A stretch of DNA of 64,000 bases from contig BPIR01000004.1 in the NCBI GenBank assembly GCA_026004215.1, positions 1-64,000 on the forward strand, written 5' to 3'. Made by a program: the position numbers and the translations under genes. The notes beneath the pieces are model-generated. The model was not told the origin of the DNA. It did no database searches and worked only from the letters and a program-made list of their open reading frames with translations. Below are positions 1 to 7,915 of the stretch, piece by piece; position 1 is the first letter of the stretch, and every line of letters begins with the position of its first letter. Source of the stretch: Candidatus Binatia bacterium. Lineage in GTDB: Bacteria; Desulfobacterota; Binatia; HRBIN30.

Positions 1-38
1 TTCTGGCACGGCCTGACTCCGCGAAGCCAGCCCCATGG

Positions 39-1481
39 TCAATGCGACGAGGGATTGCGGGGAGGTGTGTCGGGCTGGCGGATCGTCTTCCAGAGATTCA
101 CTGCCAAACACCCCACCGCGAACATCCCGAGAATGCCGGAAACCCCGAACATCGCCCCGAGGGTATCAGCCAGACCCGGCACCGCCAGAACCATCGACGC
201 GGGGAGCAGCAGCGGCATCACTCGGCAAACCAAGGCCGCATTGCCCAGCCAGAACGTGGCGTCCACTAGGGCCGGACTGGCCACTCTCCTTTTTTGAACG
301 AACCCCGGAATCATCCGCACCGACATGCCGAGTATGAGATGCGTGACGAAGCCGAGAAGGTACAAATGGCGCACGGCGTCGCCGCTGATCGCTCCCCCAT
401 GGCCGGCCATGAAAGAAACCCCGCTGCCGGCATCCAGAACCGCACCGGTCACCAGCCAGAGATACGCGGAGTAGATCAACCGCTCGAACCTCCCGAATTC
501 GCCATAATCGGGCAGCCCCTCGCCAGTGGGACGCCGGTCGGGACCAGGATCGAGTGTCCGCTGCACGGTCCACGGCAGCCGCCGCCGGTTGCGGAGACCC
601 AGGTTCCACACGAACCAGAGAACCACCACTCCCTTGAACGCCTCGCCCAAAGACGACCAAACGGAGGGCAAGTAGTTTCCGGCTTTGACCAGCGACGCGA
701 GAGGCGGGCCGAGCTCCAGTGCGACCGCAGCGAGATAAGCTTGAGCCGTGGCGCGAACGGGCCAGTCCGGCTTGGGTAACCTAAGGTACAGCGGCAACAG
801 TCGCACCGAAAAGCCGAAAGCTACGGGAAGCAACACCAAACTGATGAAAGCTGCGATTGCAAATCGGTTCCACGCAGGATCGAGGACCGTGCTTCCGGAA
901 GCGGCCATTCGGATCGCCAGCAGCAGGTCCAAAGCCGCGTAAATCGCCCATCCGGCGGTCATCATCCCGAAAAACGGCTGGACGATGTGCAGTGCCGGGC
1001 GCTCGCCCGCGCGCCGTGCCCGGTGCATCGTTTCCACCACCAGGAGCACGGAAGCGGCGATTCCGACGGCCTCGCTCAGCGCCGACGCCGCAACCAAGAT
1101 GCCCAGCAAGCCACGAGCCCAGCCGGAGGCATAGGGCAGCATCGGGTGGGCGATGCTCCTCAGCATCAGGCCGCCCGCTACCGCGGCCAGAATGCGCGGA
1201 ATCCATTGAGGCCGCCCCAACGGCGCGCCCGCCAATCGCGGGATGAAATGCAGGCTGATTCCCAGGATGAATAGCCCCGCCCACCCGACCAACTGTACGT
1301 GGCCGTGCGTCTGCACGAAACTCACAAACCCCTCGCGTATGGGGAAACCGAAAGCGAGCACCGACGCCAGATGAGCTCCCAGGGCAAAGCCGGGGAAAAG
1401 CGCGAGACCCAGAGCCGCCCAGACGTAACCCGCGTGGAAGGGAGCATAATCTCGTGCAACAGCGCCGGGCCGTTCCGTCAC
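39..1481 (-). CDS. NnrS-family multi-spanning membrane protein
   Basis: Predicted 480-residue integral membrane protein with about twelve hydrophobic segments. An N-terminal HGHVQLVGW motif (His59, His61) and a late RHLYLLGF...GMSVRMIPGF segment resemble the conserved histidine-bearing helices of the NnrS family. That family is haem/copper-containing and linked to nitric oxide tolerance in denitrifiers. The GTG start is chosen because a GGAG lies about 9 nt upstream and the hydrophobic core begins soon after; its GTGA overlaps the stop of an upstream minus-strand frame, as in an operon. The frame stays open far upstream, but that part is antisense to the protease gene and is not credited. No nitric oxide reductase is visible nearby, so the NO role is inference from the family. 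Confidence 0.75.
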   Translation of the reverse strand: MTERPGAVARDYAPFHAGYVWAALGLALFPGFALGAHLASVLAFGFPIREGFVSFVQTHGHVQLVGWAGLFILGISLHFIPRLAGAPLGRPQWIPRILAAVAGGLMLRSIAHPMLPYASGWARGLLGILVAASALSEAVGIAASVLLVVETMHRARRAGERPALHIVQPFFGMMTAGWAIYAALDLLLAIRMAASGSTVLDPAWNRFAIAAFISLVLLPVAFGFSVRLLPLYLRLPKPDWPVRATAQAYLAAVALELGPPLASLVKAGNYLPSVWSSLGEAFKGVVVLWFVWNLGLRNRRRLPWTVQRTLDPGPDRRPTGEGLPDYGEFGRFERLIYSAYLWLVTGAVLDAGSGVSFMAGHGGAISGDAVRHLYLLGFVTHLILGMSVRMIPGFVQKRRVASPALVDATFWLGNAALVCRVMPLLLPASMVLAVPGLADTLGAMFGVSGILGMFAVGCLAVNLWKTIRQPDTPPRNPSSH

Positions 1482-1702
1482 AGCGTGCTCTCCAGATACT
1501 CCTTCAATGCCACCGCGTTGGTGCGCTTGGCCTCCCGCGCGGCGCAAAGCAAGTCGACCATCCTGCGCCGCGCTGTCGGTCTGGCGGAGTGAGTTTGCCT
1601 GGATCCACTGGCCTGAGCGGCGGTTTTTGCGCCGTAGGCACAGGGGCTCCGTCCCACCGTTGCGCGACCGGCACGAGAGCCGGCGCATCGCGCGGCAGGA
1701 AG
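1478..1702 (-). pseudogene. Possible 3' remnant of a gene upstream of nnrS
   Basis: A minus-strand reading frame ends in a plausible C-terminus (MVDLLCAAREAKRTNAVALK...) and its TGA overlaps the nnrS GTG start. Just upstream, a proline-rich stretch (QRWDGAPVPTAQKPPLRPVD) is readable in a different frame. The upstream limit coincides with the left edge of the duplicated locus at about 1705. I infer the tail of an operon partner cut off when that locus was inserted or duplicated. I do not recognise the family; it may also be non-coding. Confidence 0.25.
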
Positions 1703-1704
1703 AG

Positions 1705-3056
1705 CGGTGGCTGGCAGCGACGTCGCATGCATCCATCGGCGCGGGACCTGCGGCGCGGGCACGCTGCGTCCCCCCAATTGGCTCGAACCCCGGCGCGTCC
1801 CAGATGTTCCCGCCTGTGTCACGCATACCGGGGTGAGGGAGGATAAGACCATGACGGATTTTCGGCCCTCCGAGTCCTCTGGACCCGAGCGGATTCTTCA
1901 CTCGCACGGCGGCAAGGGATGTCGGCTGCGCGCTGTGGGATGCGTTACGAGCACGGTATTGGGGATGGCGGTGTGGCTGGGTTTGCTGCCGGCCCCTGTG
2001 TTGGCGGCGGTGCGCCTGGAGGTGGGGCAGGCGTCGGGATACCCCGGTTGGGTTGTGGATTTGCCGGTGACTCTGGCCATCGAAGGCGAGGCTCCATCCT
2101 CCGTGGGGCATACACTGTTTTTCCCCGACCCGCGCAGCGTGAAGGTACAGAGGCGAAGCGACGGGGAGCCGGATTGTACGCCTGCGGCAGGGGTGGCCAC
2201 GCCGGGGCGGTTTGCATTTTGGCCGGTGGGCTGCGTTTACGAAGAAGACGAATGCGATGCGGTGACCGCGCTGTTCGTTGACCTCAGTGGCACGTTGCCG
2301 AATTTGCCGGCAGGGCCGCTTTTCTCTTGCAAAGTCGGTATTTCCACGGCGGCGGTGCCGGGGACGTACCCGGTGCAAAACGTGGATCCGGAGAGCAGTG
2401 CGCGCCGGGGGCGGGCACTGAGTACCACCGGCACGGATGGAGCCGTGCAAGTATTGCAGCCTCCTGGGGGAGGAGGGTGCGCGGTGATGCCGGAAAGAGG
2501 ATCCGCGGCTTGGTGGTTGGCGATGTTGCTTGCGGTTGTGCTGTATCGTGGCTTGCGTGCCGGGCGTTGCCAGCGCGCGTTCGTGGGGAGCCGGCACACC
2601 TGGATCGGGGCGATGCTGCTGTTCATGGCTGTTGTGCTTCTTCGAGGAGGGGCACTGGCGCAAGCGACGGAAGTGTACGTGGAGGGGCGCTGGTACGGGC
2701 AAGGCAAAGAGGGCACGTGGGCGGGCGAACTGGTGGTGGCGGAAAACGGCAGCGTGAGTGGGCAGGTGCGCTTTGCGGGGCTGGAGGCACTGCCGGCGGC
2801 GAACGTGCTGGCGGTGTGGTCGGCCGGTGGGTTGCGGCAGGGGTCGTTGTTTCGTTCCGGCGGAGCCGTGCGCGCCGGGCGGTTGCGGGGCAGTTGGGGA
2901 GCGGCTGGGGTTGCGGGAGAGTTCACGGTTGCGGACGGTTCGCTGTTTGCGTGGGAGCTGCGAACCGTGAGAGCGAAGCGCGAGAAGGCGGCGCCCCCGC
3001 GCGCCAGCGCCTTGCTGGCCCGCGGCCAACCCGCCACCGTGGTGGTGGGTCTCGAC
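1705..3056 (+). repeat. Long direct repeat, copy A (5' half of cohesin-protease gene)
   Basis: This 1.35 kb stretch recurs at 6003-7348. Coding parts align without gaps at a constant offset of 4292 and differ at only a few codons, mostly in the signal peptide. The leader before the ATG shows small indels. Homology stops abruptly after the codons for VVVGLD. On the left, similarity starts at CGGTGGCTGGCAG, where copy B is joined directly to the end of the preceding unit. Confidence 0.9.
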
Positions 3057-3728
3057 ATCTATCCTGCGCTTCGTGAGGGTCGCGCACGGACGAATGCGTT
3101 GGTGCATCGCCGGTGGGATAACCGCGCAGCGGTAGAGGCCTTCTACGGAAAGCTCGCAGAGATCCGCGCAGCATTCGTCGCATATGCTAGGCAACATCCA
3201 GATTTACCCGTCGTCGAGGACTTGCCGTGGAGTACCTCGGTCACTGTCCGGGTAAATACCCGCGAAGGGCTGGCTCATTTGCTTGCGGCTAAGCACGTGC
3301 GTGTCGTCGATGATGAGCGTATGTATCGGGTGGCATTGGGGGAGAGCTTGCCCCTCATTGGTCAACCTTCAGCGTCCCGCCTAGGCTTGAACGGGCGGGG
3401 TGTGGCTATCGGCGTCATAGATACAGGGGTCGATCACCTGTTGCGCGACGCATCGGGGCGGCTTGTTTTTGGAGAAGGTTGCCTCGACGGGGTCGGCGCA
3501 CCTGGCTGTGTCATCAGGTGTGCTGTGACACACGCGAACGGATATTCGGGGTCGGCTGCGACGAGCCGACCCTTCACGGAACTACGGTCAGCGGCGTCGC
3601 TTCCAGCGTCGCTCCGGACGCGGGGCTTTGCGTTTCTGACGTATGGGACGAAGTCGCGGCGGCCAGTGGCGATCCGGCCATCACCCGTCCAAACATTGCG
3701 GCTGCTTTGGACTGGTTCGTGGATCTAG
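1851..3728 (+). CDS. Cohesin-like / sorting-tail / subtilisin protein, 5' part (frameshifted)
   Basis: ATG at 1851 follows an AGGGAGG ribosome site. Order by residue: signal peptide (about 24-52); a cohesin-like beta domain (about 54-205, starting RLEVGQASGYPGW); a GGGGC motif plus a hydrophobic stretch and arginines resembling C-terminal sorting tails (about 207-240); a second signal-peptide-like segment ending GGALAQ (about 250-271); a beta-rich domain (about 272-380); an inhibitor-I9-like propeptide region (about 398-500); and the start of a subtilisin (S8) domain with its catalytic Asp in GVIDTGVD (Asp524). The frame then shifts: downstream of about residue 555 the product is nonsense ending at 3728, while the true continuation lies in the -1 frame. 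Likely a secreted or surface protease precursor, broken here or by a sequencing error. Confidence 0.7.
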   Translation: MTDFRPSESSGPERILHSHGGKGCRLRAVGCVTSTVLGMAVWLGLLPAPVLAAVRLEVGQASGYPGWVVDLPVTLAIEGEAPSSVGHTLFFPDPRSVKVQRRSDGEPDCTPAAGVATPGRFAFWPVGCVYEEDECDAVTALFVDLSGTLPNLPAGPLFSCKVGISTAAVPGTYPVQNVDPESSARRGRALSTTGTDGAVQVLQPPGGGGCAVMPERGSAAWWLAMLLAVVLYRGLRAGRCQRAFVGSRHTWIGAMLLFMAVVLLRGGALAQATEVYVEGRWYGQGKEGTWAGELVVAENGSVSGQVRFAGLEALPAANVLAVWSAGGLRQGSLFRSGGAVRAGRLRGSWGAAGVAGEFTVADGSLFAWELRTVRAKREKAAPPRASALLARGQPATVVVGLDIYPALREGRARTNALVHRRWDNRAAVEAFYGKLAEIRAAFVAYARQHPDLPVVEDLPWSTSVTVRVNTREGLAHLLAAKHVRVVDDERMYRVALGESLPLIGQPSASRLGLNGRGVAIGVIDTGVDHLLRDASGRLVFGEGCLDGVGAPGCVIRCAVTHANGYSGSAATSRPFTELRSAASLPASLRTRGFAFLTYGTKSRRPVAIRPSPVQTLRLLWTGSWI

Positions 3729-4522
3729 AGGTCCGCGGCGTTCACAACATTCGAGTGTTGAACATGAGTCTGGGTGCAGTTCCAAACGTCTTTCTTCCCA
3801 ATGCGCCGCCCGCATACTGCTCGGACATCGAGCTGCAATCGGAAATTTTTTCGTTGCTCTACCTCGATGTGGCCATCGTTGCAGCCACAGGAAACGGCGG
3901 GCGTACGAACTGGGTGGATATCCCGAGCTGTATGCGAGGGGTGATCCGCGTAGGCGCGACTTACGATGAATCATTTACCGGGAGGATGGACTGGTGGAAT
4001 ACCTGCTCCGACGTCAATCCCTGGGTGGATTCGATCGCCTGCTTCTCGAATGGGTGGTCGTTGCCTCTCGTCCTAGCGCCCGGTGCGTTGATTCGGTTCG
4101 CGGATCGAGCGCCAGCAGCGGGGACCTCCCTTGCAGCGCCACATGTCGCGGGAGCGATTGCCGCACTCCGCGGTGAAGGCCCTTTTGCGCCTGATGACAC
4201 CGAGTGCATCACTGCGAGACTCATCAAAACGGGCACGCCGGTTTTCGACGCTCGCCCTAACATAAACAGAGCGTTCCCCCGGATCGACTTGGGTGCCGCG
4301 GCGGCAACGCTCCCGAACTCGACGGGAGATTGCAACGCCAACGGGCGCGTGGGCACAACCGACATCGAACTAGGCGTGGCGATCGCACTGGGCGAGGTAG
4401 GCATCGCACAGTGCCCGCTCTTCGACGCCCGGCAGGATGGGCAAGTGACAATTGACGAACTCGTGGCTGCAGTCAACGTATCACTGTACGGATGTACCGT
4501 TGGGCCGAGCGGCTACGCATAA
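3479..4522 (+). CDS. Subtilisin (S8) catalytic domain with dockerin-like tail, 3' part
   Basis: This frame carries the rest of the protease begun at 1851. Visible are the catalytic His in LHGTTVSG (codon 3575-3577), the oxyanion-type Asn in VAATGNGG, and the catalytic Ser in GTSLAAPHVAG (codon 4127-4129). With the Asp upstream, the full S8 triad is encoded but split over two frames. The C-terminus (from about 4327) has two calcium-loop-like segments, GDCNANGRVGTTDIE and ARQDGQVTIDELVAAVN, matching the dockerin-like tails of the neighbouring propellers. It is not an independent gene: the listed start is only the first possible codon of the frame, and the real crossover lies between about 3510 and 3575. 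Confidence 0.7.
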   Translation: MPRRGRRTWLCHQVCCDTRERIFGVGCDEPTLHGTTVSGVASSVAPDAGLCVSDVWDEVAAASGDPAITRPNIAAALDWFVDLEVRGVHNIRVLNMSLGAVPNVFLPNAPPAYCSDIELQSEIFSLLYLDVAIVAATGNGGRTNWVDIPSCMRGVIRVGATYDESFTGRMDWWNTCSDVNPWVDSIACFSNGWSLPLVLAPGALIRFADRAPAAGTSLAAPHVAGAIAALRGEGPFAPDDTECITARLIKTGTPVFDARPNINRAFPRIDLGAAAATLPNSTGDCNANGRVGTTDIELGVAIALGEVGIAQCPLFDARQDGQVTIDELVAAVNVSLYGCTVGPSGYA

Positions 4523-4619
4523 ACCCCTTTCTCTCTGCCAGCTACCTGAGGTATGGTTTTTACCAAGTCGAAGTGTCTGAGAGGCGCGTCACCCCCGAGC
4601 CTGAGGGAGAGACATCCCA

Positions 4620-5966
4620 ATGACCGGCTCAAGAAGACGTAGAAAGCCGTTCACGCGTGGAGCCTGTGGGCTCCTGTTGCTGCTCTCGGGGCTGCTTGGC
4701 TTCCAGGAGTCTGCTCGCGCATCTGTGGCGTGCGGTTACTTTGCTCATGCGAGTGGCTGTGTTCTAACCGCAGTCCAGTTTCCCGAGCTGCGCGTACGCT
4801 ACCGCATTCCAGTATTCGGCTGCGAACGGGTTGTGCTTGCCGGCTTTCTGGTTCCTCCAGAGGGCGGCTATGCATTTGTGGGATTGGACCATCGGCTTGA
4901 CTTCGAAACCTCTGCCGGTGGCGCCGGTGACGAGGCTGCGCCGGAAGCAGAAGAAGAGCGGCTCAAAGCCGTTGTCGTCGACTTGAGGCAGGGGAGGGTC
5001 ACGCGCACCTTGCCGTTCAACGCGCGCGTCTGGGCGTACTCCCCAGCTCGTAAACTTTTAGCGGCAGCGGAAAAGAGCACGATCGAGGTTTACGACCCGG
5101 TGGTGCAGGGCACCCACGCTCGTTTTGAGGTACCAATCGCCGTCCAAGCTTTACAATTTTCCGACGATGGCTCGATATTATATGCAACGCACTGGGCGTT
5201 TAGCTTGTTTCCGACCCTAAATCCCACAGCCCTCTCGGTTCTCGATGTGGATTCCAGTCGCACTGTGGGTATGCTGCAGCTAGTGGAAGACCGCGAGCCC
5301 TACACGCTCATCAAGCCCGCCGGATTGGCGAGAGCGTACTTTGGCGCTTCCTCGCATTATGGTCCGGGTGCTAGCCAGCGTGGTCTCTTGGTGGTGGACC
5401 TCGACGCACTGACGATTGCAGGTCGCCTGGAATTACCTGGCTTTCTAACAGCGCCGGTTGCGGCGGCAACGACCAGCGACGGCCGCCGCATGTTTATCGC
5501 TCACGGCCCCGGGGACGGGCGCAATATGGACATAGCGATTGTTGCGGTGCCTGAAGACCGAGTAGAGAGAATCGTGCCGACCGGCCTCGATCTTATATTT
5601 CCGTTAGCGATGAGTCCTGGCGATGACTGGCTAGTCGCGGTGGCTTCGGGGTCCAGTCCAGGTCGCAGGGTGCTGGCGCTTTGGAACCCTGACTTTCTTG
5701 GCGAGCCTACCATGAAAGAGCTCGCGCATCTCGGGACAGGCCCGCAGTTGGTAGCAGGGAGTTGCCCGGAGTTGAAGCCCTGCTTCGCCGACTGCAACGC
5801 GGACGGCTCCGTGTCCATTGACGAAATCGTGCATGCAGTCAACGTTGCCTTGGGGACGATGAACCCGCTGCGATGTTTGGCCGCCGATCAAACGGGCGAC
5901 GGAGCCGTGACCGTGGACGAGCTCGTGCGCGCCGTGGGCGACTTGCTGTCGGGATGCGATGGGTGA
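4620..5966 (+). CDS. Secreted beta-propeller protein with C-terminal dockerin-like repeats (copy A)
   Basis: A 448-residue protein. An Arg/Lys-rich N-terminus, LLLLLSGLLGF core and ARAS cleavage-like site form a signal peptide. The body has repeating beta strands of the YVTN/WD40 propeller type (for example VVVDLRQGRVTRTLPF and LLVVDLDALTIAGRLELP). The last 60 residues hold two EF-hand-like loops, DCNADGSVSIDEIVHAVN and DQTGDGAVTVDELVRAV, the dockerin-like arrangement. It follows the protease gene by 97 bp and has a diverged paralogue at 7916. By analogy the tail could bind the cohesin-like domain of the neighbouring gene; this is inference. No enzymatic motif is visible. Confidence 0.75.
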   Translation: MTGSRRRRKPFTRGACGLLLLLSGLLGFQESARASVACGYFAHASGCVLTAVQFPELRVRYRIPVFGCERVVLAGFLVPPEGGYAFVGLDHRLDFETSAGGAGDEAAPEAEEERLKAVVVDLRQGRVTRTLPFNARVWAYSPARKLLAAAEKSTIEVYDPVVQGTHARFEVPIAVQALQFSDDGSILYATHWAFSLFPTLNPTALSVLDVDSSRTVGMLQLVEDREPYTLIKPAGLARAYFGASSHYGPGASQRGLLVVDLDALTIAGRLELPGFLTAPVAAATTSDGRRMFIAHGPGDGRNMDIAIVAVPEDRVERIVPTGLDLIFPLAMSPGDDWLVAVASGSSPGRRVLALWNPDFLGEPTMKELAHLGTGPQLVAGSCPELKPCFADCNADGSVSIDEIVHAVNVALGTMNPLRCLAADQTGDGAVTVDELVRAVGDLLSGCDG

Positions 5967-6002
5967 GGGATGACTCGGGGGCGCAGCGCGCGAGTGCCGA
6001 AA
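5871..6002 (+). repeat. Short direct repeat, unit A (dockerin tail and start of next gene)
   Basis: About 130 bp nearly identical to 9131-9262. It covers the last dockerin loop of the propeller, its stop, and the first dozen codons of the following MTRGRSARVPK gene. The propeller bodies upstream are much more diverged than this end. At its right edge (6002) unit A joins directly to the left end of copy B of the long repeat. Confidence 0.9.
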
Positions 6003-6128
6003 CGGTGGCTGGCAGCGACGGCACGTCCATCCGCGCGGGAGCTGCCGGGTGGGCACGCTGCGCCCCCCCAATTGCTCGAACCCCGGGCGTCCCAGATGTT
6101 CCCGCCTGTGTCACGCATACCGGGATGA
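5970..6128 (+). pseudogene. Truncated duplicate of the 9230 gene
   Basis: The ATG and first twelve codons (MTRGRSARVPKR) are identical to the gene at 9230, then the frame runs into the leader of the second protease copy and stops at 6126-6128. This is what a tandem duplication joining the gene's 5' end to the left edge of the locus would leave. It is very unlikely to be a functional protein. Confidence 0.6.
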
Positions 6129-7348
6129 GGGAGGATAAGACCATGACGGATTTTCGGCCCTCCGAGTCCTCTGGACCCGAGCGGATTCTTCACTCGCACG
6201 GCGGCAAGGCATGTCGGCTGCGCGCTGTGGGATGCGTTACGAGCACGGCATTGGGGATGGCGGTGTGGCTGAGTTTGCTGCCGGCCCCTGTCGTGGCGGC
6301 GGTGCGCGTGGAGGTGGGGCAGGCGTCGGGATATGCCGGTTGGGTCGTGGATTTGCCGGTGACTCTGGCCATCGAAGGCGAGGCTCCATCCTCCGTGGGG
6401 CATACGCTGTTTTTCCCCGACCCGCGCAGCGTCAAGGTACAGAGGCGAAGCGACGGGGAGCCGGATTGTACGCCTGCGGCAGGGGTGGCCACGCCGGGGC
6501 GGTTTGCATTTTGGCCGGTGGGCTGCGTTTACGAAGAAGACGAATGCGATGCGGTGACCGCGCTGTTCGTTGACCTCAGTGGCACGTTGCCGAATTTGCC
6601 GGCAGGGCCGCTTTTCTCTTGCAAAGTCGGTATTTCCACGGCGGCGGTGCCGGGGACGTACCCGGTGCAAAACGTGGATCCGGAGAGCAGTGCGCGCCGG
6701 GGGCGGGCACTGAGTACCACCGGCACGGATGGAGCCGTGCAAGTATTGCAGCCTCCTGGGGGAGGAGGGTGCGCGGTGATGCCGGAAAGAGGATCCGCGG
6801 CTTGGTGGTTGGCGATGTTGCTTGCGGTTGTGCTGTATCGTGGCTTGCGTGCCGGGCGTTGCCAGCGCGCGTTCGTGGGGAGCCGGCACACCTGGATCGG
6901 GGCGATGCTGCTGTTCATGGCTGTTGTGCTTCTTCGAGGAGGGGCACTGGCGCAAGCGACGGAAGTGTACGTGGAGGGGCGCTGGTACGGGCAAGGCAAG
7001 GAGGGCACGTGGGCGGGCGAACTGGTGGTGGCGGAAAACGGCAGCGTGAGTGGGCAGGTGCGCTTCGCGGGGCTGGAGGCACTGCCGGCGGCGAACGTGC
7101 TGGCGGTGTGGTCGGCCAGTGGGTTGCGGCAGGGGTCGTTGTTTCGTTCCGGCGGAGCCGTGCGCGCCGGGCGGTTGCGGGGCAGTTGGGGTGCGGCTGG
7201 GGTTGCGGGAGAGTTCACGGTTGCGGACGGTTCGCTGTTTGCGTGGGAGCTGCGAACCGTGAGAGCGAAGCGCGAGAAGGCGGCGCCCCCGCGCGCCAGC
7301 GCCTTGCTGGCCCGCGGCCAACCCGCCACCGTGGTGGTGGGTCTCGAC
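6003..7348 (+). repeat. Long direct repeat, copy B
   Basis: Second copy of the 1.35 kb repeat at 1705-3056. Nearly all substitutions that change the protein fall in the signal-peptide region (for example GLLPAPVLA versus SLLPAPVVA). This points to a recent duplication or gene conversion. Sequence beyond 7348 is only distantly related to the corresponding part of copy A. Confidence 0.9.
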
Positions 7349-7633
7349 GACTACCCAGCCGTGCGTGCCGCTCGTGCTCGCTCGCGTAACCTGGCGCTCT
7401 ACGAGTGGGACAGCGAAGATGCCGAGGCCGCTTACAACCAAACACTGGCCGCCTTGCGAGAACAGGTGCTGAGCGCACTCGACCCGCGTTCGGTGGCCGT
7501 AATTCAACGCAACCGGCTGTTGCCTTCGCTCGTGCTTCAGCTTTACGACTTCGATGCACTGTCACGGCTTTTGACCCTGGACGGCGTCCGCAGCGTTGGC
7601 GATCGCCAAGTGTACTATCCGCTTTTGCGCTAG
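6143..7633 (+). CDS. Cohesin-like / sorting-tail / propeptide protein lacking a peptidase domain (copy B)
   Basis: A 496-residue product starting at an ATG with an AGGGAGG site. Residues 1 to about 400 repeat the copy A architecture: signal peptide, cohesin-like domain, GGGGC sorting-tail-like segment, second signal-peptide-like segment and beta-rich domain. The C-terminal 95 residues resemble only the I9-like propeptide region (ALREQVLSALDPRSVAV, LLTLDGVRSVGDRQVYY) and stop where copy A runs into the S8 domain. No Asp/His/Ser triad follows. A dockerin-like scrap remains at 7749-7850, so the gene probably lost its peptidase domain by deletion. It could still make a surface cohesin protein or a free inhibitor-like propeptide; neither is shown. 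Confidence 0.7.
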   Translation: MTDFRPSESSGPERILHSHGGKACRLRAVGCVTSTALGMAVWLSLLPAPVVAAVRVEVGQASGYAGWVVDLPVTLAIEGEAPSSVGHTLFFPDPRSVKVQRRSDGEPDCTPAAGVATPGRFAFWPVGCVYEEDECDAVTALFVDLSGTLPNLPAGPLFSCKVGISTAAVPGTYPVQNVDPESSARRGRALSTTGTDGAVQVLQPPGGGGCAVMPERGSAAWWLAMLLAVVLYRGLRAGRCQRAFVGSRHTWIGAMLLFMAVVLLRGGALAQATEVYVEGRWYGQGKEGTWAGELVVAENGSVSGQVRFAGLEALPAANVLAVWSASGLRQGSLFRSGGAVRAGRLRGSWGAAGVAGEFTVADGSLFAWELRTVRAKREKAAPPRASALLARGQPATVVVGLDDYPAVRAARARSRNLALYEWDSEDAEAAYNQTLAALREQVLSALDPRSVAVIQRNRLLPSLVLQLYDFDALSRLLTLDGVRSVGDRQVYYPLLR

Positions 7634-7748
7634 GGCTTGGCGTTGGCTCGTCAGGCGGCGACAAGGTCCGGGTTTCCACGAAAGCGGTGCAACCACCGTA
7701 GGCTGAGGCACCGGATTGGAGTGCCTTTGCGGGGGCATCTGCCACCGG

Positions 7749-7850
7749 TTCGACGCTACCGGTGCCGGCCAAGTCACGATCGACGAGCTCGTGACTTCGG
7801 TCCATGTGCGAATTCATAATTGTGCAGTCGGAGCAAGTGGCGTAGTGTAA
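7749..7850 (+). pseudogene. Orphan dockerin-like remnant of the copy B protease
   Basis: A frame reads FDATGAGQVTIDELVTSV and ends CAVGASGVV before TAA. It aligns with the C-terminus of the copy A protease (ARQDGQVTIDELVAAV ... CTVGPSGYA). No start codon or leader fits. It is best explained as the 3' end of the copy B protease left after the catalytic region was deleted between about 7630 and 7749. Confidence 0.6.
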
Positions 7851-7915
7851 AAGCCTCTCCTTTCGCCTCACGGCGTTGTCTGCGTCGCGTTCTGAGTCAC
7901 CAGGGAGGGTCGAGT

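Noticed and set aside
1790..1835. Leader sequence TGTTCCCGCCTGTGTCACGC repeated before both protease copies, reminiscent of an insertion-sequence end
   Set aside because: Its repetition is explained by the duplication, and no transposase or inverted-repeat partner was found.
1482..3197. Long minus-strand open frame extending nnrS upstream to over 1000 codons
   Set aside because: It is antisense to the cohesin-protease gene, has Arg/His/Pro-rich low-quality translation and no domains; GC-rich codon bias keeps it open. A matching antisense frame at 5888-7507 has the same cause.
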